A stretch of DNA of 64,000 bases from an uncultured Eubacteriales bacterium (GTDB taxonomy: Bacteria; Bacillota; Clostridia; Oscillospirales; Oscillospiraceae): NCBI GenBank assembly GCA_959602365.1, contig CAUGSS010000007.1, positions 1 through 64,000 on the forward strand, given 5' to 3'. Shown in pieces: positions 23,088 to 32,006 of this stretch. The first letter of the stretch is position 1. Each line of letters begins with the position of its first letter. The notes beneath the pieces are model-generated. The model did no database searches and had not been told where the DNA came from. It worked only from the letters and a program-made list of their open reading frames with translations. A program made the position numbers and the translations under genes.

Positions 23088-24758
23088 ATGTGGCAGGAAA
23101 CGGTGATTACCTCAGATGTGCTGATTATCGGAGGAGGCATTGCGGGCTGTATGGCCGCTATGGCGGCCCGCGCCTCTGGTGTCCGCGTGACAGTGGTGGA
23201 CAAGGGCTATGCGGGTAGCTCCGGCGCCAGTATCCATCCGGACATCGGTATGGTTGTTTTTCGGCCGGATTGGGGCGGAGATTATCAGACTTGTCTGCGG
23301 GCTATGGGAGAGGCTGGAGGTTGGATCAGCAACCGGCCCTGGTGCGAGGCCATTTTACATGAGAGCGGGGAGGTCTATCAGGACATGCTGGACTGGGGCA
23401 TTGAGTTCCCCCAGGAGGATGCCCGCTATCGGATGTATTTTCCGCCGATCCCCCATGTGCGGCTGAAGCACAGAAAGCTTGCCCCCGGCTTGCGCCGGCA
23501 GGCCCAGCGGAATGGCGTCCAATTTTATGACCGGGTGGAGATGATCGATCTCCTAAAAAAGGACGGCCAGATAGTGGGGGCTATGGGATTTTCTCTGGAT
23601 GAGGAGATCCTGTATCAATTTTACGCCAAAGCCACCATTCTCAGTGCTGGCAGCAACAGTTTCCGGGCCGGAGGAGAAAATTGCGGGATTACGGGGGATT
23701 CCGACGCTATGGCTTACCGTGCGGGCGCGCAGATTATGGGGAAGGAGTTTGGCAGTTCCACCTTTCCCACCATGGCCCGCTATCCTACCTGGTCCAGGAC
23801 GGCCCATGGCATGGTCAATCCAGCCTATGCGGTGTTTACCGACGGCGCGGGGCAAAGGCTGGATGCGGTTCATGATTCGGACAGCATTGAAAATGAGTGG
23901 GGCCTCAAGGTGGAACATGCCATTCACGCGGGGCGGGGCCCCATTTACTGGGATACCACTGCCGCAACGGATGAACAGCTGGAGTTTATCCGTGCTTGGC
24001 GACGCGACACCCACAACCCGGTGGAATACCAGTGGGCGGACCGGTACCTGGATCTGTGCCGGCGTGGGCGGTTCGAGCTGGCGGGCGGCTATGCGGTCGG
24101 CTTTAGTTCGGTGGGGTGTACCGGTGCCCGGGTCGTTGGCCTGGACGGGCGCACCACTCTGGAGGGGCTGTTCGCTGCGGGAGACGCGGGGGGTACCCTG
24201 CACAACGGCTGCTATAATATGTGCCCTGGCCTTGGCACGGCGGGGGCAGCGGTGACCGGACGGCACGCGGGCCTTGGCGCGGCGGCCTACTGTCAGGGGC
24301 GGCCAGTGCAAACAGCGGATTCAGAGCAGGTTGATCAGGTGCGGCGGCGGGCAGAGCGCATACGCTCTCGTTCCTCCGGGTTTGCCTATCCGTATATCAC
24401 GCGGCAGGTCCGCAATATCATGACACCTTACTATGTCAGCCTGATTAAAGATGGCCCCAGGTTAAATGCGGCCTTGGAGATGGTGCGATTTCTCCGACGG
24501 CATCTGGTCCCCAAGCTGTTTGCCCGGGATCTCCATGAGCTGAGAATGGCGCTGGAGGCGGAAAATATGGTACTGAACGCGGAGATGATGCTGCGGGCGT
24601 CCCTTGCCCGCACGGAAAGCCGGGGGGTGCATTTTCGGGAGGATTACCCCGCGCCCGATGAACAGAACTGGCGTGCCTGGACTGCGGTCAGCCGGGAGGG
24701 GGAGTCGATGCGGGTCGAAAAAATCCCGGTGCCTGCCGGTATGTGGGACGATGTGTGA
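23088..24758 (+). CDS. FAD-dependent oxidoreductase, fumarate-reductase/AprA-like flavoprotein
   Basis: 556 residues. SDVLIIGGGIAGCMAAMAARASGVRVTVVDKG is the N-terminal FAD-binding Rossmann motif; GDAGGTLHNGCYNMCPGLGTAGAAVTG is the C-terminal FAD contact region. The C-terminal helical domain (residues about 420-530) has the size of succinate-dehydrogenase/adenylylsulfate-reductase alpha subunits. No signal peptide or FMN-attachment domain, so cytoplasmic. Only 12 bases from the ferredoxin gene, the AprA-AprB arrangement; true sulfate reduction genes are not nearby, so the substrate is open (an enoate or organic reductase is likely). Confidence 0.88.
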   Translation: MWQETVITSDVLIIGGGIAGCMAAMAARASGVRVTVVDKGYAGSSGASIHPDIGMVVFRPDWGGDYQTCLRAMGEAGGWISNRPWCEAILHESGEVYQDMLDWGIEFPQEDARYRMYFPPIPHVRLKHRKLAPGLRRQAQRNGVQFYDRVEMIDLLKKDGQIVGAMGFSLDEEILYQFYAKATILSAGSNSFRAGGENCGITGDSDAMAYRAGAQIMGKEFGSSTFPTMARYPTWSRTAHGMVNPAYAVFTDGAGQRLDAVHDSDSIENEWGLKVEHAIHAGRGPIYWDTTAATDEQLEFIRAWRRDTHNPVEYQWADRYLDLCRRGRFELAGGYAVGFSSVGCTGARVVGLDGRTTLEGLFAAGDAGGTLHNGCYNMCPGLGTAGAAVTGRHAGLGAAAYCQGRPVQTADSEQVDQVRRRAERIRSRSSGFAYPYITRQVRNIMTPYYVSLIKDGPRLNAALEMVRFLRRHLVPKLFARDLHELRMALEAENMVLNAEMMLRASLARTESRGVHFREDYPAPDEQNWRAWTAVSREGESMRVEKIPVPAGMWDDV

Positions 24759-24770
24759 GGGGGGATTCTC

Positions 24771-24989
24771 ATGGCGATTCAAAGGATTCAGGAAGAACGG
24801 TGCATCGGCTGCGGCCGATGTGTCTATACCTGTCCGGTGGATGTGATCCGCATGGACCGGGAACGGCACAAGGCGGTGGTGGCCTATCCGGATGACTGCG
24901 GGTGCTGTATTGCCTGCTACTATGAGTGCCCCAAAGGGGCGATTGTCATTACGCCGGAGCAGATCTACGAATCCTGCCGCAGCTGGTAA
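24771..24989 (+). CDS. Two-[4Fe-4S] ferredoxin subunit (AprB-like)
   Basis: 72 residues with two cluster motifs: CIGCGRCVYTCP (Cys11, 14, 17, 21) and CGCCIACYYECP (Cys43, 46, 49, 53, with an extra Cys45). Passes electrons to the flavoprotein encoded just upstream. A GAGGGGGG ribosome site precedes ATG 24771. The longer spacing between the two motifs resembles AprB-type rather than classic clostridial ferredoxins. Confidence 0.92.
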   Translation: MAIQRIQEERCIGCGRCVYTCPVDVIRMDRERHKAVVAYPDDCGCCIACYYECPKGAIVITPEQIYESCRSW

Positions 24990-25129
24990 CAGGAGGAACG
25001 GTGGCTCAGACGTGATTACGGCAATGCGAACGATGGAACAGCGCCTGTCAATCGGGATCCATTATCATGAGAGCCAAGACTAATCGCAAAACACCAATAC
25101 GCTCTAAGATGCGGCAGAAGAAAAACAGT

Positions 25130-25161
25130 GGGCCGGAAGCCGTTCAACAGGCTTCCGGCCC
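25130..25161. terminator. Hairpin terminator between convergent genes
   Basis: GGGCCGGAAGCC (25130-25141) pairs perfectly with GGCTTCCGGCCC (25150-25161); the following T run is weak (TTGCT). Lies between the ferredoxin operon and the minus-strand SDR gene. Confidence 0.65.
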
Positions 25162-25287
25162 TTGCTATGCCGGTCAGACAGGCGCAGAGGAGATTCCTCT
25201 GCGTCATTGCGTTGTAAAAATTATGCCACAGTGCTGCAATTTGGATGATTCATACCAAGGCATGGGGAATCTTTGCCTTCGGTATGG

Positions 25288-26058
25288 TTATGCCCCAATC
25301 CAGTTGCCGCCTTCCACGTGGAGCTTCTGGCCGGTAACCCAGCGGCTGTCGTCGCAGGCCAGGAAGAGGATGGCCGGCGTGGCGTCCTCATAGGCCCGCC
25401 CGGGGCGGTGCATGGCGTTCTGGGACATGGAGGCGATGAAATAGTCCCGCACCTCTTTGGGGGAGCTCTCGATGCCCTCCTCGAAGCGGTCTGTGATGAC
25501 GTTGGGGCAGACACAGTTGACCCGGATGTTCACGGCGCCCCACTCCCGGGCGGCGACCCGGGACAGGCCCCGGATGGCCTCTTTCTCCGCCGCGTAGGCG
25601 GCAAAGCCCTCCATGCCGGCCACGCCGCCGATGGAGCCGAAGTTGATGATGGAGCCGCCCTTCTCCTTCATGTAAGGATAGCACAGCTGCATCATAAACC
25701 AGGTGCCGTACAGGCCGCTGTGCAGGCCCTCCTCCAGGTCGGCCAGCGTGTGTTCGATAAAGGGATGCGGGGCGCTGATGGTGGCGGCGTTGTTGACCAG
25801 CACGTCGACGGTGCCGAAGCGCTCCACCGCCTTTTCCACAAATGCCTTGAGCTGCTCATATTGGCTGACGTCCGCCGTCATGGCCAGCACCTCGGCCCCC
25901 TCTGCCTCGCAGAGCGCCTTGGTATCCATCAGCTTGCGCTCCGTCCTGGCGCAGATGGCCAGCCGGGCGCCCTCCTGGGCGAAACGGCGGGCGGTCTGCT
26001 TGCCCAACCCGCCGCTGGCGCCGGTGATGATGGCAACTTTGTTTTCCAGTCTTTTTAT
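25288..26058 (-). CDS. Short-chain dehydrogenase/reductase with an ATA in place of the expected ATG
   Basis: 256 residues of a classical SDR: cofactor motif TGASGGLG, NNAA in VDVLVNNAATISAP, catalytic Ser in NFGSIGG and YAAEK (Y-x3-K), ending GGNWIGA. The family N-terminus would be M-K-R-L-E-N-K-V, and the sequence reads (ATA)-K-R-L-E-N-K-V with AGGAGG 7 bases before the ATA at 26056-26058. No ATG, GTG or TTG fits that ribosome site. Either the start mutated (ATG to ATA), lowering expression, or ATA is used. The open frame back to 26280 is not protein-like. Divergent from an AraC regulator. Confidence 0.88.
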   Translation of the reverse strand: MKRLENKVAIITGASGGLGKQTARRFAQEGARLAICARTERKLMDTKALCEAEGAEVLAMTADVSQYEQLKAFVEKAVERFGTVDVLVNNAATISAPHPFIEHTLADLEEGLHSGLYGTWFMMQLCYPYMKEKGGSIINFGSIGGVAGMEGFAAYAAEKEAIRGLSRVAAREWGAVNIRVNCVCPNVITDRFEEGIESSPKEVRDYFIASMSQNAMHRPGRAYEDATPAILFLACDDSRWVTGQKLHVEGGNWIGA

Positions 26059-26173
26059 TCGAAATCCTCCTGTCTGATGCGCACGGCCGTTTTCGCGGGA
26101 ACCACTAAAAACAGGCCATTTATAAAAGTGCCTGTAAAAAGGATACCAGAGCACCGCGGGGAAGTATTGCAAA

Positions 26174-26201
26174 ATATTGATTCCTTTTGTAAGATATTGA
26201 T
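26174..26201. promoter_or_regulatory. Direct repeat ATATTGAT x2 between SDR and AraC genes
   Basis: ATATTGAT at 26174-26181 and again at 26194-26201, 20 bases apart (about two turns), with a related AGTATTGC just before. Spacing and location suit the two half-sites of an AraC-family operator controlling the divergent pair. Inference. Confidence 0.45.
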
Positions 26202-26255
26202 GTGTGAAACAGATAACCAGCGAATATGGAATCGAAGGGAGGGGTAGGTGTCGAC

Positions 26256-26996
26256 ATGGCGGAGGGCGAACTCTTTGCACGGCTGGATGATCCGGCGGCG
26301 CTGGAGCGTATCCAGGCAGATGAGCGGCTGGTGCAGAAGCTCTGCGCCTGTGTGTGTGCCGGGGACGTAGTGGCGATGGAGGTGCTGGTCTGGCAAATGG
26401 GGAACGCCAGCCAGCTGGGGAAATTTGGCGCGACGCCGCTCCGGCATATGCAGAACCTGGCGATCATCCTGACCCACAACTTAAAGACGGCGGCCGTCCA
26501 GGGCGGCGCGGGGCATATCCGATGCAGCCAGTTGGAGGAGGACTTTGTGCGCAGGATAGAGGCCTGTCAGGGCATGGAACAGGTCCAGGCCCTGGCGGAC
26601 GAGGCAAAACGGCGCTTCTGCCGGCTGGTTTACGGCCAGCGGGGCATCGGCTTTGAGGATCCGCTGTTGCGAGCGGTGATGGAATATGTCGCTGACCACT
26701 GTACGGAAAAGCTCAGCCTGACCCAGGTGGCGGCGGTCGGGCTGTCCAGGGAATACCTGAGCCGGACATTTTATACCCGGACGGGGCAGCACTTGACCGG
26801 CTACATTCAGGCGGTCAAGGTGCGTTGCGCGAAGAAGATGCTGGAAGAGACGGACGCGAGCCTGGCGGAGATCGCCAACTATCTGTCCTTCAGCTCCCAG
26901 AGCTATTTTCAAAATGTGTTCCGCCGGGTAGAGGGATGCAGTCCGGGCGCCTATCGGAGGAGGGTAAGCCGGGGGAGGGGTCTGTCCCTTCATTAG
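26256..26996 (+). CDS. AraC-family transcriptional regulator
   Basis: 246 residues. The C-terminal 100 residues contain both AraC helix-turn-helices: LSLTQVAAVGLSREYLSRTFYTRTGQHLTGYIQ and ASLAEIANYLSFSSQSYFQNVFRRVEGCSPGAYRRR. The N-terminal domain is of the helical type (YesN-like, LGKFGATPLRHMQNLAIILTH), with no cupin. ATG 26256 is preferred, with AGGTG 5 bases and GGAGGGG about 10 bases upstream; ATG 26226 is possible. Likely controls the divergent SDR gene. Confidence 0.92.
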   Translation: MAEGELFARLDDPAALERIQADERLVQKLCACVCAGDVVAMEVLVWQMGNASQLGKFGATPLRHMQNLAIILTHNLKTAAVQGGAGHIRCSQLEEDFVRRIEACQGMEQVQALADEAKRRFCRLVYGQRGIGFEDPLLRAVMEYVADHCTEKLSLTQVAAVGLSREYLSRTFYTRTGQHLTGYIQAVKVRCAKKMLEETDASLAEIANYLSFSSQSYFQNVFRRVEGCSPGAYRRRVSRGRGLSLH

Positions 26997-27036
26997 CGGC
27001 ACGTATCCACCAGACGAACCATAGGAGAAGAATCAT

Positions 27037-27261
27037 ATGAAGGGTTTTACAAAAGAACGCAGAAAATTGGAACAGGCAGGTTTCTCCGGCCAGACATTGG
27101 AGCAGGCACTGAAACTGATGGAAGAAACCGGAATACCCCGTATGCTGACAAAGTTTCTGGTTGCTTCGGTGGTGAAACAGGGAAAGACTCCATCTATGGC
27201 GTTGCATACTGTGAAAACGATGCTGCAGGATAAAGGATTGATTGGATCACGCAGCGTTTGA
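27037..27261 (+). CDS. Small protein of unknown function
   Basis: 74 residues, highly charged N-terminus then helical segments (FLVASVVKQGKTPSMALHTVKTML). Family not recognised. AGGAG precedes ATG 27037 at a normal distance and a terminator follows at 27355. Downstream of and parallel to the AraC gene. Confidence 0.5.
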   Translation: MKGFTKERRKLEQAGFSGQTLEQALKLMEETGIPRMLTKFLVASVVKQGKTPSMALHTVKTMLQDKGLIGSRSV

Positions 27262-27354
27262 CCCTTGTCCGAAAAGGGCTGTCGGTGCCTTTTGGAATTT
27301 CTGAACATTTTGCCGCCGCTGAGGTATCATCAATATACCCCGGCGCGGCCTATC

Positions 27355-27384
27355 GAAAAAGTCCAGTATAATCTGGGCTTTTTC
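27355..27384. terminator. Bidirectional terminator
   Basis: GAAAAAGTCCAG (27355-27366) pairs with CTGGGCTTTTTC (27373-27384) with one T-G wobble. Confidence 0.8.
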
Positions 27385-27752
27385 ATTTTGCGGCGAAACG
27401 GAGTCAAGCAGTGAAAGAGGCGCTAAAGTGCGGAGAATTGGAGCAGAATGCAATAAAAATCGTGGAACTGGACAGCCTGACGCGCCTGTGCCGTCCCAAA
27501 ATTTTACCTGCATCTTACATGGCCTTGGTCGAAAGCGCGGGCGTTTTATGCTATTTTAACGTTGTATCCGTATGTTGTCCCCGAGTTCCGACGGCCAGCC
27601 GGGGCTGCCAGACGCCTCGGCATGGGGCGGCATAGCGCTCCCGGCCCCGGCCCACGGCCCAATATCGGACGGCTTTCGTATTGAGGCAACTGCGGGAGAA
27701 GTATCTCTGCTCCGCCCGGACATCCCGGGTGTGACATGGCAAGGTGATTGCG
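27385..27752. other. Gene-free stretch before the VWA lipoprotein gene
   Basis: Only short unsupported frames are visible. Should hold the promoter of the following two-gene unit; no clear -35/-10 pair could be fixed. Confidence 0.5.
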
Positions 27753-29360
27753 ATGAAACGTATGCGCTCGGCTGCGCTGGCGCTGGTCATGCTGCTGGCC
27801 CTCCTTTTGACCGGCTGTGGTTCCGCCCCTGCGGGCAATTCTTCCCAGGGGGACGGCAGATTTGATTACGGCGGCAAGGTGACGCTGCGGATCCTGTCCG
27901 GTTCGGAGAATCAGGAGCTGGAGGGGATCCTGGACCAGTTTGCCTGCCAGGAGAAGGTCAACATCGTCATGGATTACCAGGGCTCCCTGGATATTATGCG
28001 CACCCTTCAGGGGGATACGGTGGATTATGACGCGGTGTGGCCGGCCAGCAGTCTTTGGCTCACCGCGGGTGACACCCACTACCGGGTCAAATATGCCGAA
28101 TCCATCTCCATTACCCCGGTGATTTTCGGCATTCGCCAGAGTTTGGCCGAAGAGCTGGGCTTTGTCGGGCGAGAGGTGTCGGTGTCCGACCTGCTGGAGG
28201 CGATCCAATCCGGACAACTGAACTTCTGCATGACCTCGGCCACCCAGTCCAACTCGGGGTGCAGCGCCTATATCGGCTTCCTCTACGCCCTGCTGGGCAA
28301 CCCGGAGGCCATCACCGCCCAGGATCTGCAGCGCCCGGAATTGGCGGAGGAGATCACCGGCCTGCTCTCCGGCGTGGACCGGTCCTCGGGCAGCTCCGAC
28401 TGGCTGAAGGATCTGTTCCTGACCGGCGGGTATGACGCCATGGTCAACTACGAGTGCCTGATCATCAGCGCCAACCAGGAGCTGGAGGCCCGGGGGGAGG
28501 AGACGCTGTACGCGGTCTATCCCTATGACGGCCTGACGCTGGCCGACTCCCCCCTGGGGTACGTGGACAACGGAGACGCGGAGAAGGAGGAGGCTTTTCT
28601 GAAGCTGCAGCAGTATCTCCTCTCCGATGACGTCCAGAACCAGATCCAGCGCACCGGCCGGCGCACGGGATATGAAGGGGTATCCCCGGAGAATGAGGAT
28701 GTGTTCCGCACCGACTGGGGCATTCAGCCCCAGCGGGTGCTGTCTCCAATCAATATGCCCGCCACCGATGTGCTTTTTGAGTGCCTGGATCTCTACCAGA
28801 CCCAATTCAGGAAACCGTCTTTGACGGTCTATTGCCTGGACTACTCAGGCAGCATGGCGGGAGAAGGGCGTTCGGAAATGGTGGAGGCTATGTCCCAGAT
28901 TTTGATTCAGGAGAACGCCCGGCAGAATTTCCTGCAGGCCTCGGAACATGAGATCAACTATATTATCCCCTTTGACAGTGCGCCCCGGGGCGTCTATTCC
29001 GCAGCCGGAAACGGCGCAGAACTGGAGGAGCTCTACGACCAGATTGAGTCGGAACAGGCCACGGGCGGCACCGACATCTATGCCGCGGCTGAGGAGGCCC
29101 TCCAGCAGCTGGCGCAATATGACCTGACCCAGTACACGCCCGCCGTCATCCTGCTCACCGACGGCGTTTCAGATGGGACGGTGCAAGACTTCCGGGCGGT
29201 CTATGAGCGTATCGGGGCGGATATACCGGTGTTCTCCATTATGTTCGGCGACGCGGACTCCTCCCAGCTGGAAGAGCTGGCGGAGCTCACCGGAGCCCGG
29301 GTCTTTGACGGCCGGGAGGATCTGGTGGGGGCCTTCCGCAGCGTAAAGGGCTATAACTAG
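27753..29360 (+). CDS. Lipoprotein with periplasmic-binding-like domain fused to a von Willebrand A domain
   Basis: 535 residues. Signal peptide with lipobox LLTGC (Cys22). Residues about 45-330 resemble a type-2 periplasmic binding fold (VTLRILSGSENQELEGILDQF, VDYDAVWPASSLWL, SNSGCSAYIGF). Residues about 350-530 are a VWA domain with a metal-site motif DYSGS, a Thr in GGTDIY and LLTDGVSDG. Extracellular, membrane-anchored; VWA domains mediate metal-dependent protein contacts. ATG 27753 has AGGTG 6 bases upstream. Forms a unit with the next gene, whose product also looks like a membrane-tethered binding protein. Biological role unknown. Confidence 0.85.
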   Translation: MKRMRSAALALVMLLALLLTGCGSAPAGNSSQGDGRFDYGGKVTLRILSGSENQELEGILDQFACQEKVNIVMDYQGSLDIMRTLQGDTVDYDAVWPASSLWLTAGDTHYRVKYAESISITPVIFGIRQSLAEELGFVGREVSVSDLLEAIQSGQLNFCMTSATQSNSGCSAYIGFLYALLGNPEAITAQDLQRPELAEEITGLLSGVDRSSGSSDWLKDLFLTGGYDAMVNYECLIISANQELEARGEETLYAVYPYDGLTLADSPLGYVDNGDAEKEEAFLKLQQYLLSDDVQNQIQRTGRRTGYEGVSPENEDVFRTDWGIQPQRVLSPINMPATDVLFECLDLYQTQFRKPSLTVYCLDYSGSMAGEGRSEMVEAMSQILIQENARQNFLQASEHEINYIIPFDSAPRGVYSAAGNGAELEELYDQIESEQATGGTDIYAAAEEALQQLAQYDLTQYTPAVILLTDGVSDGTVQDFRAVYERIGADIPVFSIMFGDADSSQLEELAELTGARVFDGREDLVGAFRSVKGYN

Positions 29361-29372
29361 GGAGGAATTTCA

Positions 29373-30431
29373 ATGCGAAACAAGACGGGCTGGCTCGGCC
29401 TGATCCTCCTGGCCGCTGTGGTTATTGCCTGCGGCCTCTTTCTGCTGACGGGCAGGTGGCAGAAGACGGTGACCCTCAGCGGCTATGTGGGCGGGGAAAA
29501 GATCGGACTGCTGGAGGACGAGCGGGTGCAGGCGATCTTCGAGCGCACCTACCATCTGCAGCTGGACTATGACAAGGCCGGTTCGCTGGACATGGTGACG
29601 GCGGATCACACCGGGCGGGATTTCCTGTTTCCCTCCAGCCAGAACGCCCTGGAGTATTACCAGCAGCTGTGCGGGGCACCGGATAAGAGCCAGATTATTT
29701 TCAACACGCCTCTGGTATTCTATACCCATACCGCTGTTTTGGACGCGTTTCTGGAACATGGGTTGGTGACGGAGCGGGACGGGTGCTATTACATGGATAT
29801 GGAGGCCCTGGTATCTGAGCTGGAAGCGGGCACCTCCTGGGCCTCCATCGGGCTGCCCGAACTGTACGGCTCCATTGCGGTGAACACCACCGACCCGGTG
29901 CGCTCCAACTCGGGCAATCTGTTTGCCGGGCTGTTGGCCAATGTGCTGTGCGGCGGCGTGGCGGACGAGGAGACAGTGGACGCAGTGCTTCCCCGGTTAC
30001 AGGCTATCTTTGAAAAGCTGGGCTATATGGAGTCCTCCTCCGCCGACCTGTTTGACCAGTTCCTCAAAACGGGGATTGGGGCAAAGCCCATCATCGCCGC
30101 CTACGAAAACCAGCTGCTGGAGTTCGCCGTAGAAAATCCGGAGGACTGGGAGCAGCTGCGGGATGAGATCGTCATGATATATCCCGCCCCCACCGTCTGG
30201 TCCTCCCATATTTATATCGCCCTGGACGAGGCGGGTGAAGCGGGCGCTGATGCCCTTGTGGATCCGGAAGTGCAGCGCTTGGCCTGGGAAAATCACGGGT
30301 TTCGCACGGACCTCTCAGGGGCTTCCGACACCAGCCACTTCAACGTCCCCCACGTCGCCCCTGAGATCACCCAGGTGTCGGCGGTGCCGGACTACGCTAC
30401 CATGGAAAAGATCATCAGCGCCCTCTCGTGA
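29373..30431 (+). CDS. Membrane-anchored periplasmic-binding-like protein
   Basis: 352 residues with an N-terminal anchor helix (GWLGLILLAAVVIACGLFLL) but no lipobox of usual form (the Cys is inside the helix). The body shows YVGGEKIGLLEDERVQAIFERTYHL, DFLFPSSQNALEYYQQL and NTTDPVRSNSGNLFAGLLANVL, like the binding domain of the preceding protein. 12 bases separate the two genes; GGGAGG precedes ATG 29373. Probably a partner of the VWA protein in one extracellular assembly. A strong hairpin follows. Confidence 0.75.
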   Translation: MRNKTGWLGLILLAAVVIACGLFLLTGRWQKTVTLSGYVGGEKIGLLEDERVQAIFERTYHLQLDYDKAGSLDMVTADHTGRDFLFPSSQNALEYYQQLCGAPDKSQIIFNTPLVFYTHTAVLDAFLEHGLVTERDGCYYMDMEALVSELEAGTSWASIGLPELYGSIAVNTTDPVRSNSGNLFAGLLANVLCGGVADEETVDAVLPRLQAIFEKLGYMESSSADLFDQFLKTGIGAKPIIAAYENQLLEFAVENPEDWEQLRDEIVMIYPAPTVWSSHIYIALDEAGEAGADALVDPEVQRLAWENHGFRTDLSGASDTSHFNVPHVAPEITQVSAVPDYATMEKIISALS

Positions 30432-30526
30432 GCAGGCGCTGGCGGGCTGTGCATTTGCCATGGGGAGGCGCCCCAGAGGGGAGCTGGCCGGCCTTTGTGC
30501 CGCACGGAATATTTGTCCTCCTGTCA

Positions 30527-30569
30527 AAAAGTCGCGGAAAACCTTGTTCAGAGGTTTTCCGCAACTTTT
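30527..30569. terminator. Terminator after the VWA unit
   Basis: AAAAGTCGCGGAAAACCT (30527-30544) pairs with AGGTTTTCCGCAACTTTT (30552-30569), one C/A mismatch; ends in TTTT. It abuts the insertion sequence that begins at 30571. Confidence 0.9.
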
Positions 30570-30570
30570 G

Positions 30571-31971
30571 CAGTCTGTCGAGAAACCCGGGCTACGCATA
30601 TAGGTAGACCGGGTTTCTGGCAAAAATGAGATGGAAAAGCAGGGGTAGGAAGGATGGGGAGTTCTCCATCCACAGCCATCTGGCCAGTTTTTTAAGATTC
30701 ATGACAGCAAATTTAAGCTTCACCCAATTGGACACCTGGGCCAAGCCTCTATACTGTGTATAACGCATAGCGTGTTTTCCCTTGGCGTCAGCAAAGACCC
30801 GTTCAATCGTTTCTTTCCGCCGTTTGTATAGCTCCTGGTACTTCGGCGTATAGCGGGCGTCGACGACCAATTCCTCATAGTCCTTCCAGATATGCCTCTG
30901 TACGGTTTTTACGCAGTCTTTGGAGCAGGTACACAGATGGCGGGTGGGGCAACTGGCACAGATCTTGGGGTCGCTTTTGTATTCCCGGTATCCGTCCCGG
31001 TTGGTCGTGCGGTAAGTCAGGGGTTGGAATTCCGGGCAGATCACACAGTCATAATACTCGTCATACACATACTTCCACCATTCGTGGCCGCCCTTCCTGG
31101 TCTGAGGCCGCTTGTAGGCGGTGGACAGCACACGTCCATCTTCAAATACCTGTTTGCAGATATGCGGGGTCTTGTAAGCGGAGTCTGCAACAATGGCCTC
31201 CGTTTCCGGAAAAGCCGCTGTTACACGGTCATAGACCTCATCAAAGGCCACGCTGTCATGGACATTTCCGGGAGCAACGACAGTCTCCGGGACAAATCCG
31301 TGCTGGTCGCAGGCCGTGTGGGTCTCATAGGCAAACTGCCGCTTGTGGTCCCCCTTTACAAATAAGCCGCTGTCCGGATCGGTCACGCTCCGCTTCACGG
31401 TGCGCAGCTTCTCCTTCTTCCGCCGGGCCAGCTTCTTCTTGGAGGTATTATCCCGGCGCTTCTTGGTTGGCGCCGGCGGCTCACCTGTCCGCCGCAGAGA
31501 CGGCAGCCCGTACAGATGCTGGATCAGCACTATTTTGATCAGCACCACGGGGGTCTACGCTCGGCCTGCCATTATCCTCACAGTACAGCTGCTCCACCAT
31601 TTCATACAGCCGGTTGAAATCCACCGCTTGATCGATTTTTCGCAGCAGATGATCTTGCGGAACTAAGCTGTCTATCCCTACGATCTTAATCACATCTCGA
31701 TCCGTTTTCCCCGTTCCAGCATCTCTCTCACCACCGCTTCTATTCTACCTCTTGCTTACGAAAATGCCCAGCTGAGATTGGACTTTTCCGACAAAGGAGC
31801 TGCATGCAGGACAGGCTCGATTGCTTGGGCAAAAGTCACCTTGTCCTGCATGAGAAGGGTCATTTCCGAGGCACATGTCCCCGGAACTGACCAAATTGAA
31901 TTGGATTCCGTCCTCTGGGGAGGACGGAATTGACGTGAAACTGCCGAAACCTATGGTTGTTCGACAGTCTG
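30571..31971 (-). mobile_element. Defective IS1182-family insertion sequence (about 1.4 kb)
   Basis: Ends are CAGTCTGTCGAGAAACC at 30571-30587 and, on the other strand, CAGACTGTCGAACAACC at 31971-31955: 14 of 17 bases match as terminal inverted repeats. Between them is a decayed transposase gene on the minus strand. No target duplication is evident (flanks TTTG and GAGC). The segment 31723-31954 beyond the transposase start contains two more inverted repeats (CATGCAGGACA/TGTCCTGCATG at 31803/31842; ATTCCGTCCT/AGGACGGAAT at 31905/31921). Shorter than complete relatives because of an internal deletion. Confidence 0.85.
30592..31722 (-). pseudogene. IS1182-type transposase, frameshifted and internally deleted
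   Basis: Pieces in order on the minus strand: MLERGKRIEM (from 31722), frameshift, IVGIDSLVPQDHLLRKIDQAVDF and LYCEDNGRPSVDP, a second frameshift at the five-G run 31549-31553 (one G too many), VLIKIVLIQHLYGLPSLRRT, then a jump to a Lys-rich segment and the DDE part (VKGDHKRQFAYETHTACDQHG, AIVADSAYKTP, YDEYYDCVICP, ETIERVFADAKGKHAMRYTQYRGLAQV). The roughly 100 residues that usually separate the N-terminal domain from the Lys-rich linker, including the first catalytic Asp region, are missing. Inactive. Confidence 0.88.
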
Positions 31972-31973
31972 GA

Positions 31974-32006
31974 GCGGGGCGTTGCATGTTGCAACGCCCC
32001 GCTTTT
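31974..32006 (+). terminator. Terminator hairpin shared with 60849
   Basis: GCGGGGCGTTGC (31974-31985) pairs perfectly with GCAACGCCCCGC (31991-32002), then TTTT. The right arm and the following TATATCAG are repeated almost exactly at 60866-60888. Confidence 0.88.
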
